64,000 nucleotides of DNA, taken from the NCBI GenBank assembly GCA_014058105.1, contig JACGCM010000440.1:3534001-3598000 (forward strand), written 5' to 3'. Positions 33,232 to 46,491 of this stretch are shown here, one piece after another (the stretch's first letter is position 1; every line of letters starts with the position of its first letter). Origin of the DNA: Kingdonia uniflora. Lineage: Eukaryota > Streptophyta > Magnoliopsida > Ranunculales > Circaeasteraceae. A model generated the notes under the pieces. It was not told the DNA's origin, made no database searches, and saw only the letters and a program-made list of their open reading frames with translations. A program made the translations under genes and the position numbers.

Positions 33232-36200
33232 ATGGCGGAAAGCTCTGGAAATGCATATGAAAGTTCGAATTCCAGCTTAGATGGTAGTCTACAAGATACG
33301 GATGACGACAGAACCATTGCTAGCATCTTAGCAGAAGAAAACTTTGAAGGGGATAACAGGCTCGGCAAGCGGCTATCTCATTTGGATTCCATCCCTGTAA
33401 GACCCACCCGTACTCTAGATTTTTTATTTATTTTTAGCTAAATGGTGAAAATTTTATTGAAAAATAACAATGAATACAAGGGATGAGAATAAAAGCACAA
33501 CACAAGACACCCCTAACCTGCAGCTCAAGCTAACTTCACAGGCTAAGAAAAACAAGAGCACACTTAGGGGATTACAATTTGAATCTGCAGTTTCTAAGGG
33601 GAATCTGCTAGGTCTTTTAGCTGCTGTATTAGCGCTGAAATTTACTTTCCCAAACTCGTGGGAAAAACGAATGCTAACAAACTCATTCCTTATTTTCCCC
33701 CCATTTGGTGTCAAGTTTCCAAGGTCTCTTACCACTTTGAAAAGCTTTAATTGCTGATTGAGAGTCAGAGACCACCCAAATATGTCTTACAAGTTACAAT
33801 GCAATCATCACAACATTTCTCCATAGGTCTCGAATGTAGGCACTGACATTCCCAGCAAGTGCGAAGAGACTTTTGAGGTCCATGATTCCAGGAAGCTTAA
33901 GCTTAAAATTGTAGCAATTCAAATCCATATTCCTATCGACACAGAGCAATTCCAGAATAAGTGTGGCAAATATTCCTCCTTGAAGTTAAACATGTAGCAC
34001 CTAGGAACCAGGGAAATGATTCTCTTTTTAACTACCTCAACAGTAGAAACAGCACCAGGACGCAATTTCCAAGCAAAGGATGAGTATCTAGGGTGGAAAC
34101 TTACATTCCAGATCCATTTACCCCACCACTGTTTAGCTTTAGAGGATCTAGTACAATCAAAGGCTGACTTGACAGAAAAATCTCCTTTTATGATCAGGCT
34201 TCCTAATGAGCTTGTCACCATTATCTCAATTCATCTCAATTTTATCAATGTTAAATGATTTTGCTGAAGCACCATTGGCACAGCACTGCTTAGATCCCAA
34301 TGGCCATTCACAATCAGGTCAGAAACCATTGTGTTCCTTTTCATTCACATCTGTTAATCTGCAACCAAAAATTCCATGCATTTCTCCAAGCACCGACTTT
34401 GCTTCCATCCCCAATTAACCAGAGTATATGGTCTTCAATCTTTATAAGAGCTTCTTTGACCCTGTCCAAATTGAACTTTATTTGCAGTATTTTAGCTGGT
34501 CCCCAGCTTTGTTTTATATTTTACCATTCATGAATTTGGCCCACTCACCGTTTTTATTGGCTAGATTCCAGGTCAGTTTCATAAGCATTGCATTGTTAAC
34601 TTTCTAAGCTGTCTGAAGCCTAAGCCACCATCCTCATGTAGTTTGTGTACCTTGTCTTAAAAGACTGACAACTTTTTTTTATGAAGGATCTCCACTCTAG
34701 ATGGAGTTCCTCATGGTTCTCTCGCATTCTTTGATTGTTATAGCATGGCCACCTGTAAAGGGACATGTTAAAATTGGAATATTGTTTAGGAATGGTTTAG
34801 TGAGAGTGACCCTTCCTTGAAAGGATAGTAATCTCCGAACCATAACCCTTCCTTGAAAGGATAGTAATCTCCCAACCCACCCATTGGCTCTCCTTATGAT
34901 CTTCTCCACCAAGGTATTCATAGCATATCTAGTCACTCTCCCTTCCATAATTGACTTCCCTAAATAGGTTTCTGGTAGTAGATAAACAATTCTGAAGTTG
35001 AAAAGCTGAGCAACTTTGAAGAGTTAATTCATTGACGAGCTGAGCTTTGGTAGCTTTGTAAGAGAGAATGAAGACATCTAAGACCTTTAATGTGATCATT
35101 AGCAAATATAAAGCAATCATCTGCAAATGACCCTAGGCTGGACCAAACCTTGATCTCTGAGCCAATTAAGAGCCCTGCTCTATATATACTCTGCAAAAGC
35201 AAAGGGAATTGGAGAAAGAAGTTCCCCTTGTCTGAGGCCTCTCCCAGCACCAACAACCTCTCATCAGCAAATTTAAACTTCTCAGAGTATAAATTGACAA
35301 TGTATTTGCACATTTCCACCTGATCATCAAAAACAATGCCCACTCAGTGACGGAATGGATAAGAGCTTTTCTGTTCTTGAATTTTGCAATCACTGAATAA
35401 AGACAATATTATGATCTCCTTTCTTTATCAATTTATTTCTTGATTTTGTCTTCACATCATTGCCAATTGGATGTAGGTATTTTTCAACTCCCTTTCTTTG
35501 ACTTGCACCTCTCTACCAATAGCATCATTCTTACAGTCCTCTTGAAGCGAAATTTGCAAAGCAATAATTTCAAATTTGATAATATTAGTTTTATGTTTCA
35601 TGTTACCAATAGACTTTTTCTAGGCTTTAATATCTTCTTTTCGCAGCTTAAGCATAGCTTGTAGTTACAATCATTTCGCCACAGCTTTTATTCACCATCT
35701 TCATGAAAGAAGAATCTTGAAGCCAAAATTGGAAAAATATGAGCCATTGGTTGATTGGTTTAGGAATGGTTCTATTATGACCCAAAGGATTAAGTGGTCA
35801 GAGTTAACTCTATGGCAGATCTTGTAACTCTAACCCTCAAATTTATCTTCTCACGAATGGTTAACAAAGACCCTTTAAAGCAGGCAATGAGTTCTTTTAT
35901 CTCCCATTCTTCCATGCACCAAGCGAATCTCAAACCCTGCCTTGAACCTTCTTAAATACCGCAAGCATCAATGCAGCCTTGAAATTTTTGCACAACAGAA
36001 GCCAATGGATGTCGACCACCTTTCTTTTCACTATTTCTGAGGGCAACATTAAAATCTCCTTTATTCAGCCAAGGGAAAGGCCACTGGGAAATTTGTTTCA
36101 ATTCTTGACACGGGAGTCTCCCTACATTTCGAAGACAACTAGCATAACCAAAAGTGACAATGCAATCTCCATAACAGAGATTTGCAGATTATTCAGACAC

Positions 36201-39200
36201 AGAACATCAGGTTTTGTGGTGCCTGTCTTTCAAAAAATCCAGATGTTACCAACTCTCTCACTGCAATCATTTTAAATGGTATCTACCTCCATGTTTGTAA
36301 GGCCAAGCTTTGTAATAGCGATCTAGTATTACCCAAACCCCTCACATTCCCCAAAAGTTGAGTTGGTTTTGGCCTGAGACCTTGCCTCTGGGATAGGCCT
36401 TAGATCATTGGACCGGCGAGGTTTTTTTCTTTTTTTTTTGCTTTTCGAGTAATGGCGTAAGTACAACAAGAAATGGATAGACTACCTCCAACAACAATTC
36501 ACAGATCATAAATATGATCACTATCCTCCTAGGTGTTGTCGGGATGGTACACTGCCTCTCTACTGCTGCTGCTACGAGCCACTCCATAATGATACACTAC
36601 CCCGTGGCAACCCCCTATACAACGATTCAGATAATCAATCCGTGTTTGAGTCATCACCACGATATGGGCAGCCCAATCCGCAACCAGGATATGCCAACAC
36701 AGCCCCTCTGCGTCCTCAAGGAATGAACTATTATGGACTACCCTTGCCTTTATCATCAATTATAAAGGAAGTTCGAAGATCCAAGGAGAGGTATGTGATG
36801 GAGGTTACGATGACCGCCAAATACGCCAAGTGTAAGATACTCTAGTGGAATTGACGATAAAAATGAAGGCTATAACCTAATCGTGAGGACGATTGGGGAG
36901 TTGAGGAAGAAATTAACGATGAAGAATTGAACGCAACATCAATGTAATTTCAAGCCATCATAAATCGTAGAGTAAATTCCATTGAAGTGGCTAAAAATTT
37001 GATCCTTATGGGATACTCTACCTGTGAACATGAAGAAGGAAGTTTTCTTTCTCACAATTGGCGGAGACTTTTGAGATTGAAGACTACTTTCTAATATATG
37101 CCAATGAGTTTGAAAATTTTCCGCATGATGTTTGTGAAGTTTTTAAGTAGTGGTGCTTTGATGATAGAAGTCTACACGAGTTATTTGATGAATATCCAAA
37201 TGCGCACGAGATAGTACAACTTCTTTTCATTGGGACATAGAGCAAGTTTACTACGAGTATTCCGTATCTGAGGTCATTCCACAGTTCCAGTCTTTCCACA
37301 TTCCTAATGGGAGGACTTCGTGAACACTGTACCGGTTCAGGGGTACATATCTCAGTTATGGAAAGTTGCGTAGGATAATCCATGGTTCAAAGAAAGTTCT
37401 GACATGTTCGAGCAAATCAAGACCTCTAAAATTCGGGTCAAATTTCCAAGGGGAGGATTGATGTAACGGGTCATCCTCCACCTGCATCGCATCTCTCTTC
37501 TTTCCCTGAAACCGAGTTCTACCATCTGATTAGGATTATTTTTTAAGTTTTCAATTTTTGCATGATTTAAGGATTTACTATTTTAAGAGTAAAAATAGGA
37601 AAGTGGGAAGTTCTTAAAAAAAAGGGCCCTTGTGTTCTATAAAAGGAAGCCCTAAGGCTTATTATTCTTTGATTATTTTGGGTTTTGTTTCATGAAGCTG
37701 TAATTAGAATTTAGATTAGTAAAAAGGTAGAATTTGCTAAATTTTGAGTTAATTAATTGGTAGGACTTTCGAAATTGTTGTTTCTACCAATTTGCGCTAC
37801 CGAAGGCATACTAATAAGTATTGTATAATAACAACTTCAAGTTATATAGTGTGCGGAGGGTTCCGTGACTTTTTTCCTTCCTTTCCCACTAATACTTATT
37901 ATTGTGTTGGCAGCACACACCTCGTATAAATGGGTCGATTCCTGATGTGGATGATGCAACATTTGATCATGAAAGACTTTCAGAGAGGTATTGATTTTGT
38001 ACCTTAACTATACAACACTTTCCTATATTTTTATGTTTTAAGGTCTAAGACATTCACTTCTTTCCATCTTTTCCTTATTTTAGTTTTTAATAGGATTTCG
38101 TTGTTTTGCTTTTAAAGAATACAATTAACAAAAATAAAAGTGGACACTGGGGAAGAGACTTTGAAGTAAGTCATACAACAGTGAATCCATTAATTTTCTT
38201 ATTGAGAGCCATTTAGAAATGTGATATAAGATCTCAAATTAAAAGAAAGGAAACCTGTAAATAATTTAAGTCTGGCTGTAAAATATAAGGCTATTGAGCC
38301 AAAAACTTAGGAGCAGATGGACAATATGGAGAGAGGTTGTACTTGAATTAGCCAATGGAAGAAGGTTATTCATTTTCTTCTTCAAGCTCTTTAGTTTCCT
38401 GTACTTAAACCCATAAGTTATTGGGATTTTGTTACTTCCAAGCAAATCAGCCAACGGAATAAGGCTATTTTTTCTTCTTCCAAACTCTTCTCCTTGCTTT
38501 CTCACAGATTGATTCAGGTCTCAATCACGATACAAACGTTGAATCATCAACTTCTCCCTATTTCTCATAACCTCCAAATCTATTGAGGGTGACTTTGTAG
38601 TGGGAAATCTTGAAATGACTTGGCCCATTAAGAATAGTTGTCCCCGTTTAATTTAGTGAAAGTCTTATTTTCTACTCAATGACTAGGGTGTCCCAACTGA
38701 TAACTCTTATAGAAGATATGAAGCTTTCCAACGTAATTCTAAAATTGGAATTTTTCAAAACTGTAACTTGGCGGGATATGAGAAACTTTGTATACCATAG
38801 AAGCTACCACCTTCTTAAAATCGGGTGATCGAGGTTCGTATTCGACGGATTTTCGTTCGTATGAACTTTTTTTTAAGTTGTGACTATGGCTTTCAAGTAC
38901 ATCTCTAATTCAATGATGATGTATATCTATGTACTTGGGCTTATAATGAATATAAATTTTATTTAGCTAAGCGAACTGCACTTTGGTTATTACTCATAAT
39001 GACAAAATCCTTTTGTTTCAAACCCAATTGGGGAAAGAAACTTTTCATTCACAACAATTTCGTGCAAGCTTCGATTGCGACAACATATTCATCCTCGGTT
39101 GTGGATGAGACAACACAATCTTGGAGTCTAAATTGGCATGGCATGGCACGACTCCCCCCCCCCCCCCTTGAAAGTAAGGAGATTTCCTAAAATGGAGCTC

Positions 39201-42200
39201 TTAAAGTCTGCTTCACTTTCCATGTCCGAGTTGAAGTAGCCAGCTAAAATAGGTTCATCTCGCCCAAAACATAAGTATTTGATGTGTCCCTAAGGTACCG
39301 TAAAATACATTTTAGTCATTTCCAATGTTGCTAATTGGGATTTGAAAGGAACTTATTAACTACACCAACCTGGTCTAGTGCATACTAGTGCGTACATCAA
39401 TCTTCTTATGGTTGAAGCATATGAAACTTTTACTATTTTCATCTTCTTCTTATCATCGACATTAGATGATCATTGTGATTTACTCAACTTGAAGTGTCCG
39501 ACAAGTAGTGTACTAATTGCTTTAGAATTTTGTATTTTGAAAAAATTCTAGACTTACTCAATATGTTTTGTGATAACCGAGGTTTTTCGTGCATTCTTTA
39601 ACAAACTGGTACTAGAGCGTTGGTTAATCTAGGCGATTTTTCATATATAGAAGGTAGGGTGAATGGCTACAGGATTCATCCAGAAAGTAAAGGCATTAAT
39701 TATGGTTTATGGAAACTCTAAATGGAAAATGTGTTCTTTTAAAGAGGTATATACAACATGGGGGAAAGAACAAGAGGCCAAAAGGAATAGCTGCGCCAAA
39801 TTAGATAAAATTAGCTAAAAATGGTTGCTACAATTAGACAAAGTGTGGCAAACTCGGTTTATTTTCATATAACATAAGAAACTTCGGTGAAATCTTTATA
39901 TAAGAAACTCTGAGAGCTTTATAAAACAAAATATGTTATCAATAAAGTCTCTTTAATCAAGAAGTTAGGTAACTTTAAATACATTAATAATATGCTTAAT
40001 GTGTTGAACAAAATATTTGTCATGAAATTGGCTTTGGGAGAGGAATTGAAAGCGTTAATCTTCCATACCAGATAGTTAGGAAAATTTAGTAGTTACAACG
40101 AGTAACTTGGTGACAGATAGAGAACTTAGTTTTGCCCAAGTAACTAGTAGCTTCTTAATAAAGTGACGAAAAGGCATACTACAATGGATGCGCCCAAGTT
40201 GAATACCTTAACCAACAAAGAGCGAGGTATATCTAAATAAAAATAAAGGTTAAAATCGAGACATGGACAATCTTAGGAAATGGTACAAGTCTAAAAACAC
40301 ATCTCGTTACGATTTTGGTATAGGTGGCCATCTCAACAAATAATATTGAAAATTGGAAATGGTAAGAAAGGTACCACCGCGTTGTTGGAGAAAATAAATG
40401 AGCTCCTTGTTGAAGGAGTAGAGAAATGTCTTGTGACTTCTAGTGATGAAGAGGAATGGGTCATTGATAGTGGTGCAACACGTATCCCATGATGAAGTGA
40501 AATGTCTTTTGGTTTTTGTTTTCTCCCTCAAGTGATACATACAAGTATCCTAAGAAAAACGCATCTTTCATTTATGGTTTCTATAAACTCCAATTAGTGT
40601 AATTGGGTTTCTCTCCAAAATGGGTTAAATCGATAGCCATTCACCCTTACTTCTGCACAAACAAACACCTAGATTAAGCAATAGTCTGATACCCCTATAT
40701 TAGAGAATGTAGAGAAAAGCCTATAAAGTTTGCCTATCACAAGAGAAATATATTGATTAAAAACGAACACTTAGATTAAACAATAGTCTGATACCCCTAT
40801 ATTAGAGAATGTAGAGAAAAGCCTGTAAGTTTGCCTATCACAAGAGAAATATATTGATTAAGTGTTGGATCGTTTCACCATGAAAAATGCTAAAGCGGTT
40901 GGTGCACCGCTTGCTGAGAACTTAAGGTTAAATAAATCACATTGTCTATCTAGTACAAATGATAAGAACGAAATGGAAACATTTCATATGCTACGGTTTT
41001 AGAAAATTTGATGTATGCATGGACATTTCATTTGTGGTTGGCATAGTCAGTAGGCTCTTTGTAATCCATATAAACAACATTAGGAAATCATAAAATGTAT
41101 TTTGCGGTACCTTGGAGGTACATTGAAATTATGCGCATATGTTAGGAGGGATGAGCCCGTTGTATTCGGCTATAACGACTTAGACTTTGGACTTTGCTAG
41201 TGGGGTAGATTTTAAAAAGCCCACCTTGGGAGTCCTTTCTTTTTGCGGGGACAGCTGTATTGGCAATCTGTTTCTAAAAGTTTGTTACCTTGTCCACAAC
41301 CGATGCAGACTATATTGTCGTAATCGAAGTTTGTAACGAAATGTTGTAGATGAAAATGTTCTAGCTCGAATTTGGGTTTTTTTTTTTTTTTTTTTTCATT
41401 ATTTGCGATAATCAAAGTGCATTCATTTAGCTAAAAATCATGCATTTCATTATAAGTTGAAGCACAGAGGTATGCATTATCATTGGATTAGAGATGTGTT
41501 TAAAAACAATTGTTTAAACTTGTAAAAGTTTATACCAACAAAAAATCGTCGAATATCATGACAAATGTTTTGACAAGGCATAATAGGTGGCATGTTCTTA
41601 CCTTTGGGGAATGGATTGCGAACTTGGGTTTGAGGGGAGAGTTTGTTAGATATTTCAAATTCATGTTTCCCTCCGTAAATTTTTCTTTGTTTAACTTTTG
41701 TAACCAAATTTAAGTTTGTAAATGCTTGTTATTGGAAGGTTAAAACATTAATGTTGTTGAATGTTGGGGTGTTTCTAGAGATTTGTCTTTTCTTTTATAA
41801 GTAAACCTTCCCAACATTTTCAATTGATATCAATTCGCTGATTCGAATCTTCTATTATTTGTATCTTTTTGCGCTTTGTGTGCAATAGGTTACATTTATC
41901 CAAGATCTAGAGTGACGAAAGATCAATTTTTTGATTTATTTAGGAAAGACAACAAGTTTGTCGTAGTAATTTGGGAGAGTTGATGTCACGTGCGGAATTT
42001 ATGTAGTCAAGTATAGTTTTTGTTGTAATAATATTTTATAGCTTTGCTGGATTGATTTTGGAGTTGTAACCTTGCTTTATTAAAAAAACTGATTTTTTCG
42101 GCCTTTGCTTTGTTGTGGTTCTTGCCTCCGTAAATTAGAAGGTTTTCCACATTAAATTTTTGTGTATTTTGGTTCTTTTATTTCCTTGCCTACATTCTCT

Positions 42201-45200
42201 AATTTTTCTATTGATAGCCATTGCATGCAATATCGAATTTTAGTTCTACAACGAACCTCGATTATTGAATCCTAACATTGTTTTATTTAGTGAAAGACAT
42301 ATTCTCTCCTCAGTGACTAGGGGCTGTCCAAGCAGATGACTCTTTGCTTCAACTTTCTTATCATTTGCTATTTTTATTGTTATAGAAGATTTGAAGTTTT
42401 TCAGCTTAATCCTAAAACTGAACTTGATCCAAACTGGAACTTGGCTGGATATAGTCCGGATCCTTCAGAAACTTTGAACTCTATATGCTCTAGGAGTACT
42501 ATAAAAATGTTTTGCGAGTTGATTATTCACTATGAAAGGACTGAAGTCGTTTCAAGATTGCATCTAGGATTTAGCTCTAACACCATGCTTGTTTTCCATT
42601 CTAGACGAGTCTTAACAACAATGCTAGCTAGAAGAAGTTTCTGAGAAGGAGAGTTCACCACTGTACAAACTGCAACTGAAGATTAAACCACTAATAATTG
42701 ATACCCATAAGAGCTAAAAAAAATTATATTATCATATACACCAGCTATTGAATGATTGATAGTAGTAGCTAGTCAAATATAATAGAGTTGGCTTCAACCT
42801 CTTTTCTATAAAATAATTGACCTTAATCTCTTTCCTAATCGTTTTATTAAACTAAACTTACTATGCTAAAAAAAATTATATAGAAGTCAAAAAGAGAAGA
42901 AAAACCATGAGTAAATGTTGTCAACTGGTGAGCTAGTGTAATAGCTAAATGTGCAACTTCTTGATTCATGAATATAGGATAATTCAATACAGCAAAAGAT
43001 TTTCAAAGAAAATATACATAATTATATCAAAATTTATATTTGATAGATGAAAAGGTAGAACAATTTTACACCAGCATCTTGTCATTTAGCAACCGATCAT
43101 GACGCCAGGGCATTACTGTATTGTGGCAGACCACCAAATGTTAGTTCCATATAAGGTAGGTATTTTGTTTGTTGTATATTCTTACATGCTGGGACTCTCT
43201 ATGATATGGTGTAACTACTATTCTTTTGTTTGGGTCTAAACTTAAATGCCAAAAGTACGAATTATGACTTACAGAAGGATCGTATATGTATTCAAACTTG
43301 GGGATCTTTCTTTAGTCGTTGAACTTTATTTGCTCACCTTGTAGTGTACTGCCTTCATTTTGTTCATTTGATCGTTCATTTCATAACAAATTTTACTTTC
43401 TCGCCAGATTGACCACACATGGTTTGTCTGAATTACAAATCGAAGGAGATGGAAACTGCCAGGTTTGACAAATAATTAATTACTCAGTATTTGGTTTGGG
43501 ATTAATGTGTTACCTGTGTATTTGATTTTCTCTAGTTTTACGAGCAGTATTCACTTTATTTGAACAGTTTCGAGCTTTAGCGGATCAGTTGTTTCGGAAT
43601 CCAGACTATCATAAACATGTAAGGAAGCAGGTTGTGAAGCAGGTATAATGGATATATTCCTTTATAAATTTCTCATGTTTGTCAGTTCATTAAGTTGAAA
43701 CTATATGCATCTTAATCACATTGAACCCAAAAATTAGTGTTAACTACTATGTACGCGAAAGCAATAAACCAATGACACAATGAAGAACAATTTCTTTATT
43801 AACTTGAAATCTCTACTACAATCTCACTCTCTCTCTCTCTAAGTTCTCTCTACCCAACTAGGGTTTCTTTAATCTCACAAACTCAACCGACCTTCCCAAA
43901 CCCTAGAATCTCCTATATATAGAGATATCCTCTTATTTCTACTCCCCTCGCCAAGTAGGAAACTTCTAAGATATATCCCCTTATTAGGGATTATCTCCAA
44001 ATCAAATAACATAATAAATAAAAGGAAACTAAAATAAAATAAAATAGAAACTAGGACGTAGGAGTGCACTAGCTCAAACATACCCAATGTCACTCTTTAT
44101 TGTAGATTCCCATTCATAGATACAGTTCCAGATTTATTTCAAGCATTCATGTTCTTATCAATGAGCTTTTGGGAGTTATACTTTTTATATTGTATAGTGT
44201 TTGTAGAGAATGATTTTTCAATGTATTACCTTGTAGTGAAAGCCCCCGTATTTACACAAGATACTGGATACTAATACTGGAGATACGAGTGTATATACAG
44301 CTAGTATACCGTGCAAAGACGGTAAAGGATACTGTACACTAGCACAATAGAAATACAACTGTATATACAGCTGGTATATAGTGCAAAGTCACAGCTACAG
44401 AGGTACAATACTAAAGGGGTGGACTGCCACTCTCCCACAAACTCAACTATCCTGGAGAGACAAGGTTGGGGCACAAAACATGAACATGAAAGAATATAAA
44501 ACAGCCTGAGGTCGAAATCACACAACCTAAATTATAATTGCAATTCAATATTGAATCCCGTTTCCCAAATCAAACAATATCCAAAACCCATAACCAAGAA
44601 AAAAACAACGGCCTTGATGAAAAATGAAAAAATCAGAACTTTGCACAGAATGATTAAAGCTTTGAAATATGCCAAAATAAAGAGGAGAGGATAGAGAGAC
44701 GTGCCTAGATTGTGCGGTGTTGGAAGCTCTTGTATAGAAGGAGATGCGTGAGAGAGAGTAGGAGAGGGGGATAATATTAAGGGCAGGGGGATATCCATTG
44801 GGCGAGGGAGAGCGAGGAGCTCCTCAATGTGAAAGAGAGGGAATAGACCTAGGGAGAGTGAGAGAAGTGGAGAAGGAAATGTTTTGATGTCTGAATCTGA
44901 TGAGGCATCCAAACATAAACATCTACCCATGTTTATCCTAAAATGCCATGATCCTTTAACATTATTCATAAGATGTACATCTCAATGATATTTGACAATA
45001 ACAAGCCTACATTCTCTTTTCGCTTATGTTTGTAGAGATGTCAAAAAATATTTATGAGGTTGGGAGATATGAGATATGGCGTGAGTGATAAATTTCAGTT
45101 AAATTTGACTAAAATAAAAAATGGAGTAAAAAGTTTGATACGGCCGAAATGGTTACTAATTTAGGCTACTATTTGCTACCATTTTTTTTACTCCAGTAAG

Positions 45201-46178
45201 TCCTTTATAAAAAAAACCATATTACCTTTAATGCCTTTTCACTTGATTAAGTTAATAAGTTACCTTTTCAACGGTATTTAATCTCTTGGAGCCAATTTAT
45301 TTTTATCCATGATTCTTAACCTTGATTATAATTTTATATGAAGTTTATTGTTGATGTTTAATTCTGATGGACATTGCTTACAAAAAGAAAGTGTCATTCT
45401 GGTTGTTATCTATTCTATTATATTCTCATGATACGAACCTCCTTTTTTTCAGCTTAAACAATTTCAGAAATTATATGAAAGTTATGTTCCAATGAAGTAT
45501 AAGAGTTACCTGAAGACGATGAAAAGGTTTGACTAGTGCATTCCTTGTTTATTCCCCCTTTTTAATGTATTTTCTGGTGATATCTCGCTGACGTATTCTC
45601 TATATGAAATATTATGTGCCTCTAGATCAGGTGAATGGGGAGATCATGTTACTCTACAAGCTGCCGCAGATCGGGTTAGATTATATTTTATTTTTATATT
45701 CATAACGACTTTCCATTTTCTCATAGACAAGTGTTGTCCATTTGGTCATTATATCTTTGCTTATAATGTTCTTTTGTGTTTCTCCTGTAAAATTATCTGC
45801 AGTTTGAAGCAAAAATCTGTTTATTGACATCCTTCAGAGATACTTGCTTCATTGAAATTGTTCCCAAAGACAGAAGCCCTTCAAGAGGTAAGTTAGAGCT
45901 ACAACTTGTTTGCACATTAGTTTCTATGTTGGCCTGGTTTTTATTTAATTTTTATCTGGTTCTTTGTTTAAGAGGTTTGGCTGAGCTTTTGGAGCGAAGT
46001 ACACTACAACTCATTATATGCAACTGGAGGTGACGGACTCTTACCACTATACTGCTCTGCATTTAATCTATTGATTCCTTTAGCACTAATATTACGTTAA
46101 GACAATAACCAACCTGCATTTTGGGTTTATGCAGATGTACCGAGTAGGGCACCCAGAAAAAAACATTGGCTTTTCTAG
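33232..46178 (+). CDS. OTU12: OTU-family deubiquitinating cysteine protease, nine exons
   Basis: Coding exons: 33232-33396, 37914-37987, 43408-43462, 43568-43642, 45453-45526, 45626-45674, 45803-45887, 45973-46029 and 46135-46178. All eight introns are GT-AG and all frames join without a stop, giving 225 residues. The N-terminal 80 residues are acidic and Ser-rich (DDDRTIASILAEENF). The OTU domain follows: EGDGNCQFRALADQL with catalytic Asp94 and Cys97, GEWGDHVTLQAAADRFEAKI (about 150-168), and WSEVHYNSLY with catalytic His203 and Asn205. The basic tail ends RKKHWLF. OTU proteases remove ubiquitin from substrates; as I recall, this arrangement and tail fit Arabidopsis OTU12 (At3g02070). Introns 1 (4.5 kb) and 2 (5.4 kb) are packed with transposon remnants. 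An AATAAA lies at 46486. I am sure of the family, less so of the exact orthologue. Confidence 0.93.
33420..36370 (-). mobile_element. L1-type LINE remnant in OTU intron 1
   Basis: Read from right to left: the start of the endonuclease (NVRGLGNTRSLLQ, about 36310-36360), its core (WPWLNKGDFNVALRNSEKKG, about 36030-36100), part of the reverse transcriptase (AGLLIGSEIKVWSSLGSFADD, about 35090-35170, where FADD stands for the catalytic FADD/YADD), a connector with a 39-base tandem repeat, zf-RVT sequence (33919-34221) and RNase H (VVSDSQSAIKAF, 33735-33780). A large part of the reverse transcriptase is missing. It lies antisense to the host gene. Confidence 0.85.
34809..34872. repeat. 39-bp tandem repeat within the LINE
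   Basis: The block CCTTCCTTGAAAGGATAGTA occurs twice, about 39 bases apart, so the LINE frame reads LLSFQGRV twice in succession. Confidence 0.8.
36430..37900 (+). mobile_element. Probable LTR-retrotransposon remnant in OTU intron 1
   Basis: Decayed open-frame scraps (PRYGQPNPQPGYANTAPLRP at about 36654-36713) are followed by non-coding sequence. A purine tract AAGGGGAGGA at 37449-37458 precedes TGATGTAACGGGTC, which could be the start of a 3' LTR with a TATA-like TCTATAAAAG at 37637. No pol domain can be named, so the call is weak. Confidence 0.35.
38640..38790 (+). repeat. Intron segment, left copy of a dispersed duplication
   Basis: Shares an ordered series of words with 42281-42470 (TTTAGTGAAAG, AATGACTAGGG versus AGTGACTAGGG, TTATAGAAGAT, GTAACTTGGC versus GGAACTTGGC). 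The two copies flank the copia relic of intron 2. Confidence 0.6.
39600..41990 (+). mobile_element. Ty1/copia relic in OTU intron 2
   Basis: A primer-site-like ACTGGTACTAGAGC (39611-39624) is followed by a heavily mutated Gag (about 39660-40140) and the protease signature CLVTSSDEEEWVIDSGAT (40430-40483). Integrase and reverse transcriptase are essentially absent. The RNase H end appears at about 40880-41600 (AKAVGAPLAENLRLNKSHC, CILRYLGGTLKLCAYVRR, KVYTNKKSSNIMTNVLTRH). A purine run GAGGGGAGAG (41633-41642) precedes a possible 3' LTR starting TGTTAGATATTTC (41644). The 5' LTR is not recognisable. Confidence 0.8.
40668..40861. repeat. Tandem duplication of about 95 bp
   Basis: The block from about 40668 (ACACCTAGATTAAGCAATAG) to 40762 is repeated at about 40767-40861 with very few differences, so it is younger than the relic around it. 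Confidence 0.85.
42281..42470 (+). repeat. Intron segment, right copy of a dispersed duplication
   Basis: Counterpart of 38640-38790. It lies in the 102-codon open frame at 42336-42644, which I do not recognise and regard as intronic. Confidence 0.6.
43738..44092 (-). repeat. Solo-LTR-like sequence in OTU intron 4
   Basis: Bounded by TGTTAACTAC and CAATGTCA. On the minus strand it has a TATA-like run (CTATATATAGG) and a CT/GA-rich leader, as in many LTRs. The flanking 5-mers do not match, so identification is tentative. Confidence 0.35.
44279..44388. repeat. Imperfect tandem repeat of about 70 bp
   Basis: GTGTATATACAGCTAGTATA (about 44289) recurs as CTGTATATACAGCTGGTATA about 70 bases later, followed by GTGCAAAG in both copies. 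Intronic. Confidence 0.6.
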
Positions 46179-46485
46179 AATTTTGCTGCCTTAATCTCAA
46201 CTGACTGTGTCATATCTGTACACAACTCCTTCCACTTATAAAATTATAGTCACCAAGTTGCCATTGAATGGGGAACACTATCTCAGTTTCAATGATGCGG
46301 AAAGCCTTGTTATGTAAACCTCTTACAGATCTCAGGTTCAAAAGTGTATCTAATATTCGACAACTTCTGCAATTATATGGTCACTTCTCAATTCTAGTTT
46401 GTCACTGTTCTGGAATTTCAGATCTCTCATCAATATGATTGAAATATTACGGCATATAATGATATGTTGTTTGAATGGACTATAA

Positions 46486-46491
46486 AATAAA
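46486..46491 (+). terminator. Possible poly(A) signal of the OTU gene
   Basis: AATAAA, 308 bases after the stop codon. A single hexamer in AT-rich DNA is weak evidence. Confidence 0.4.

Noticed and set aside
44532..44969. 145-codon minus-strand open frame in OTU intron 4
   Set aside because: Leu/Pro/Ser-rich low-complexity translation of GA-rich sequence, no domain, inside an intron.
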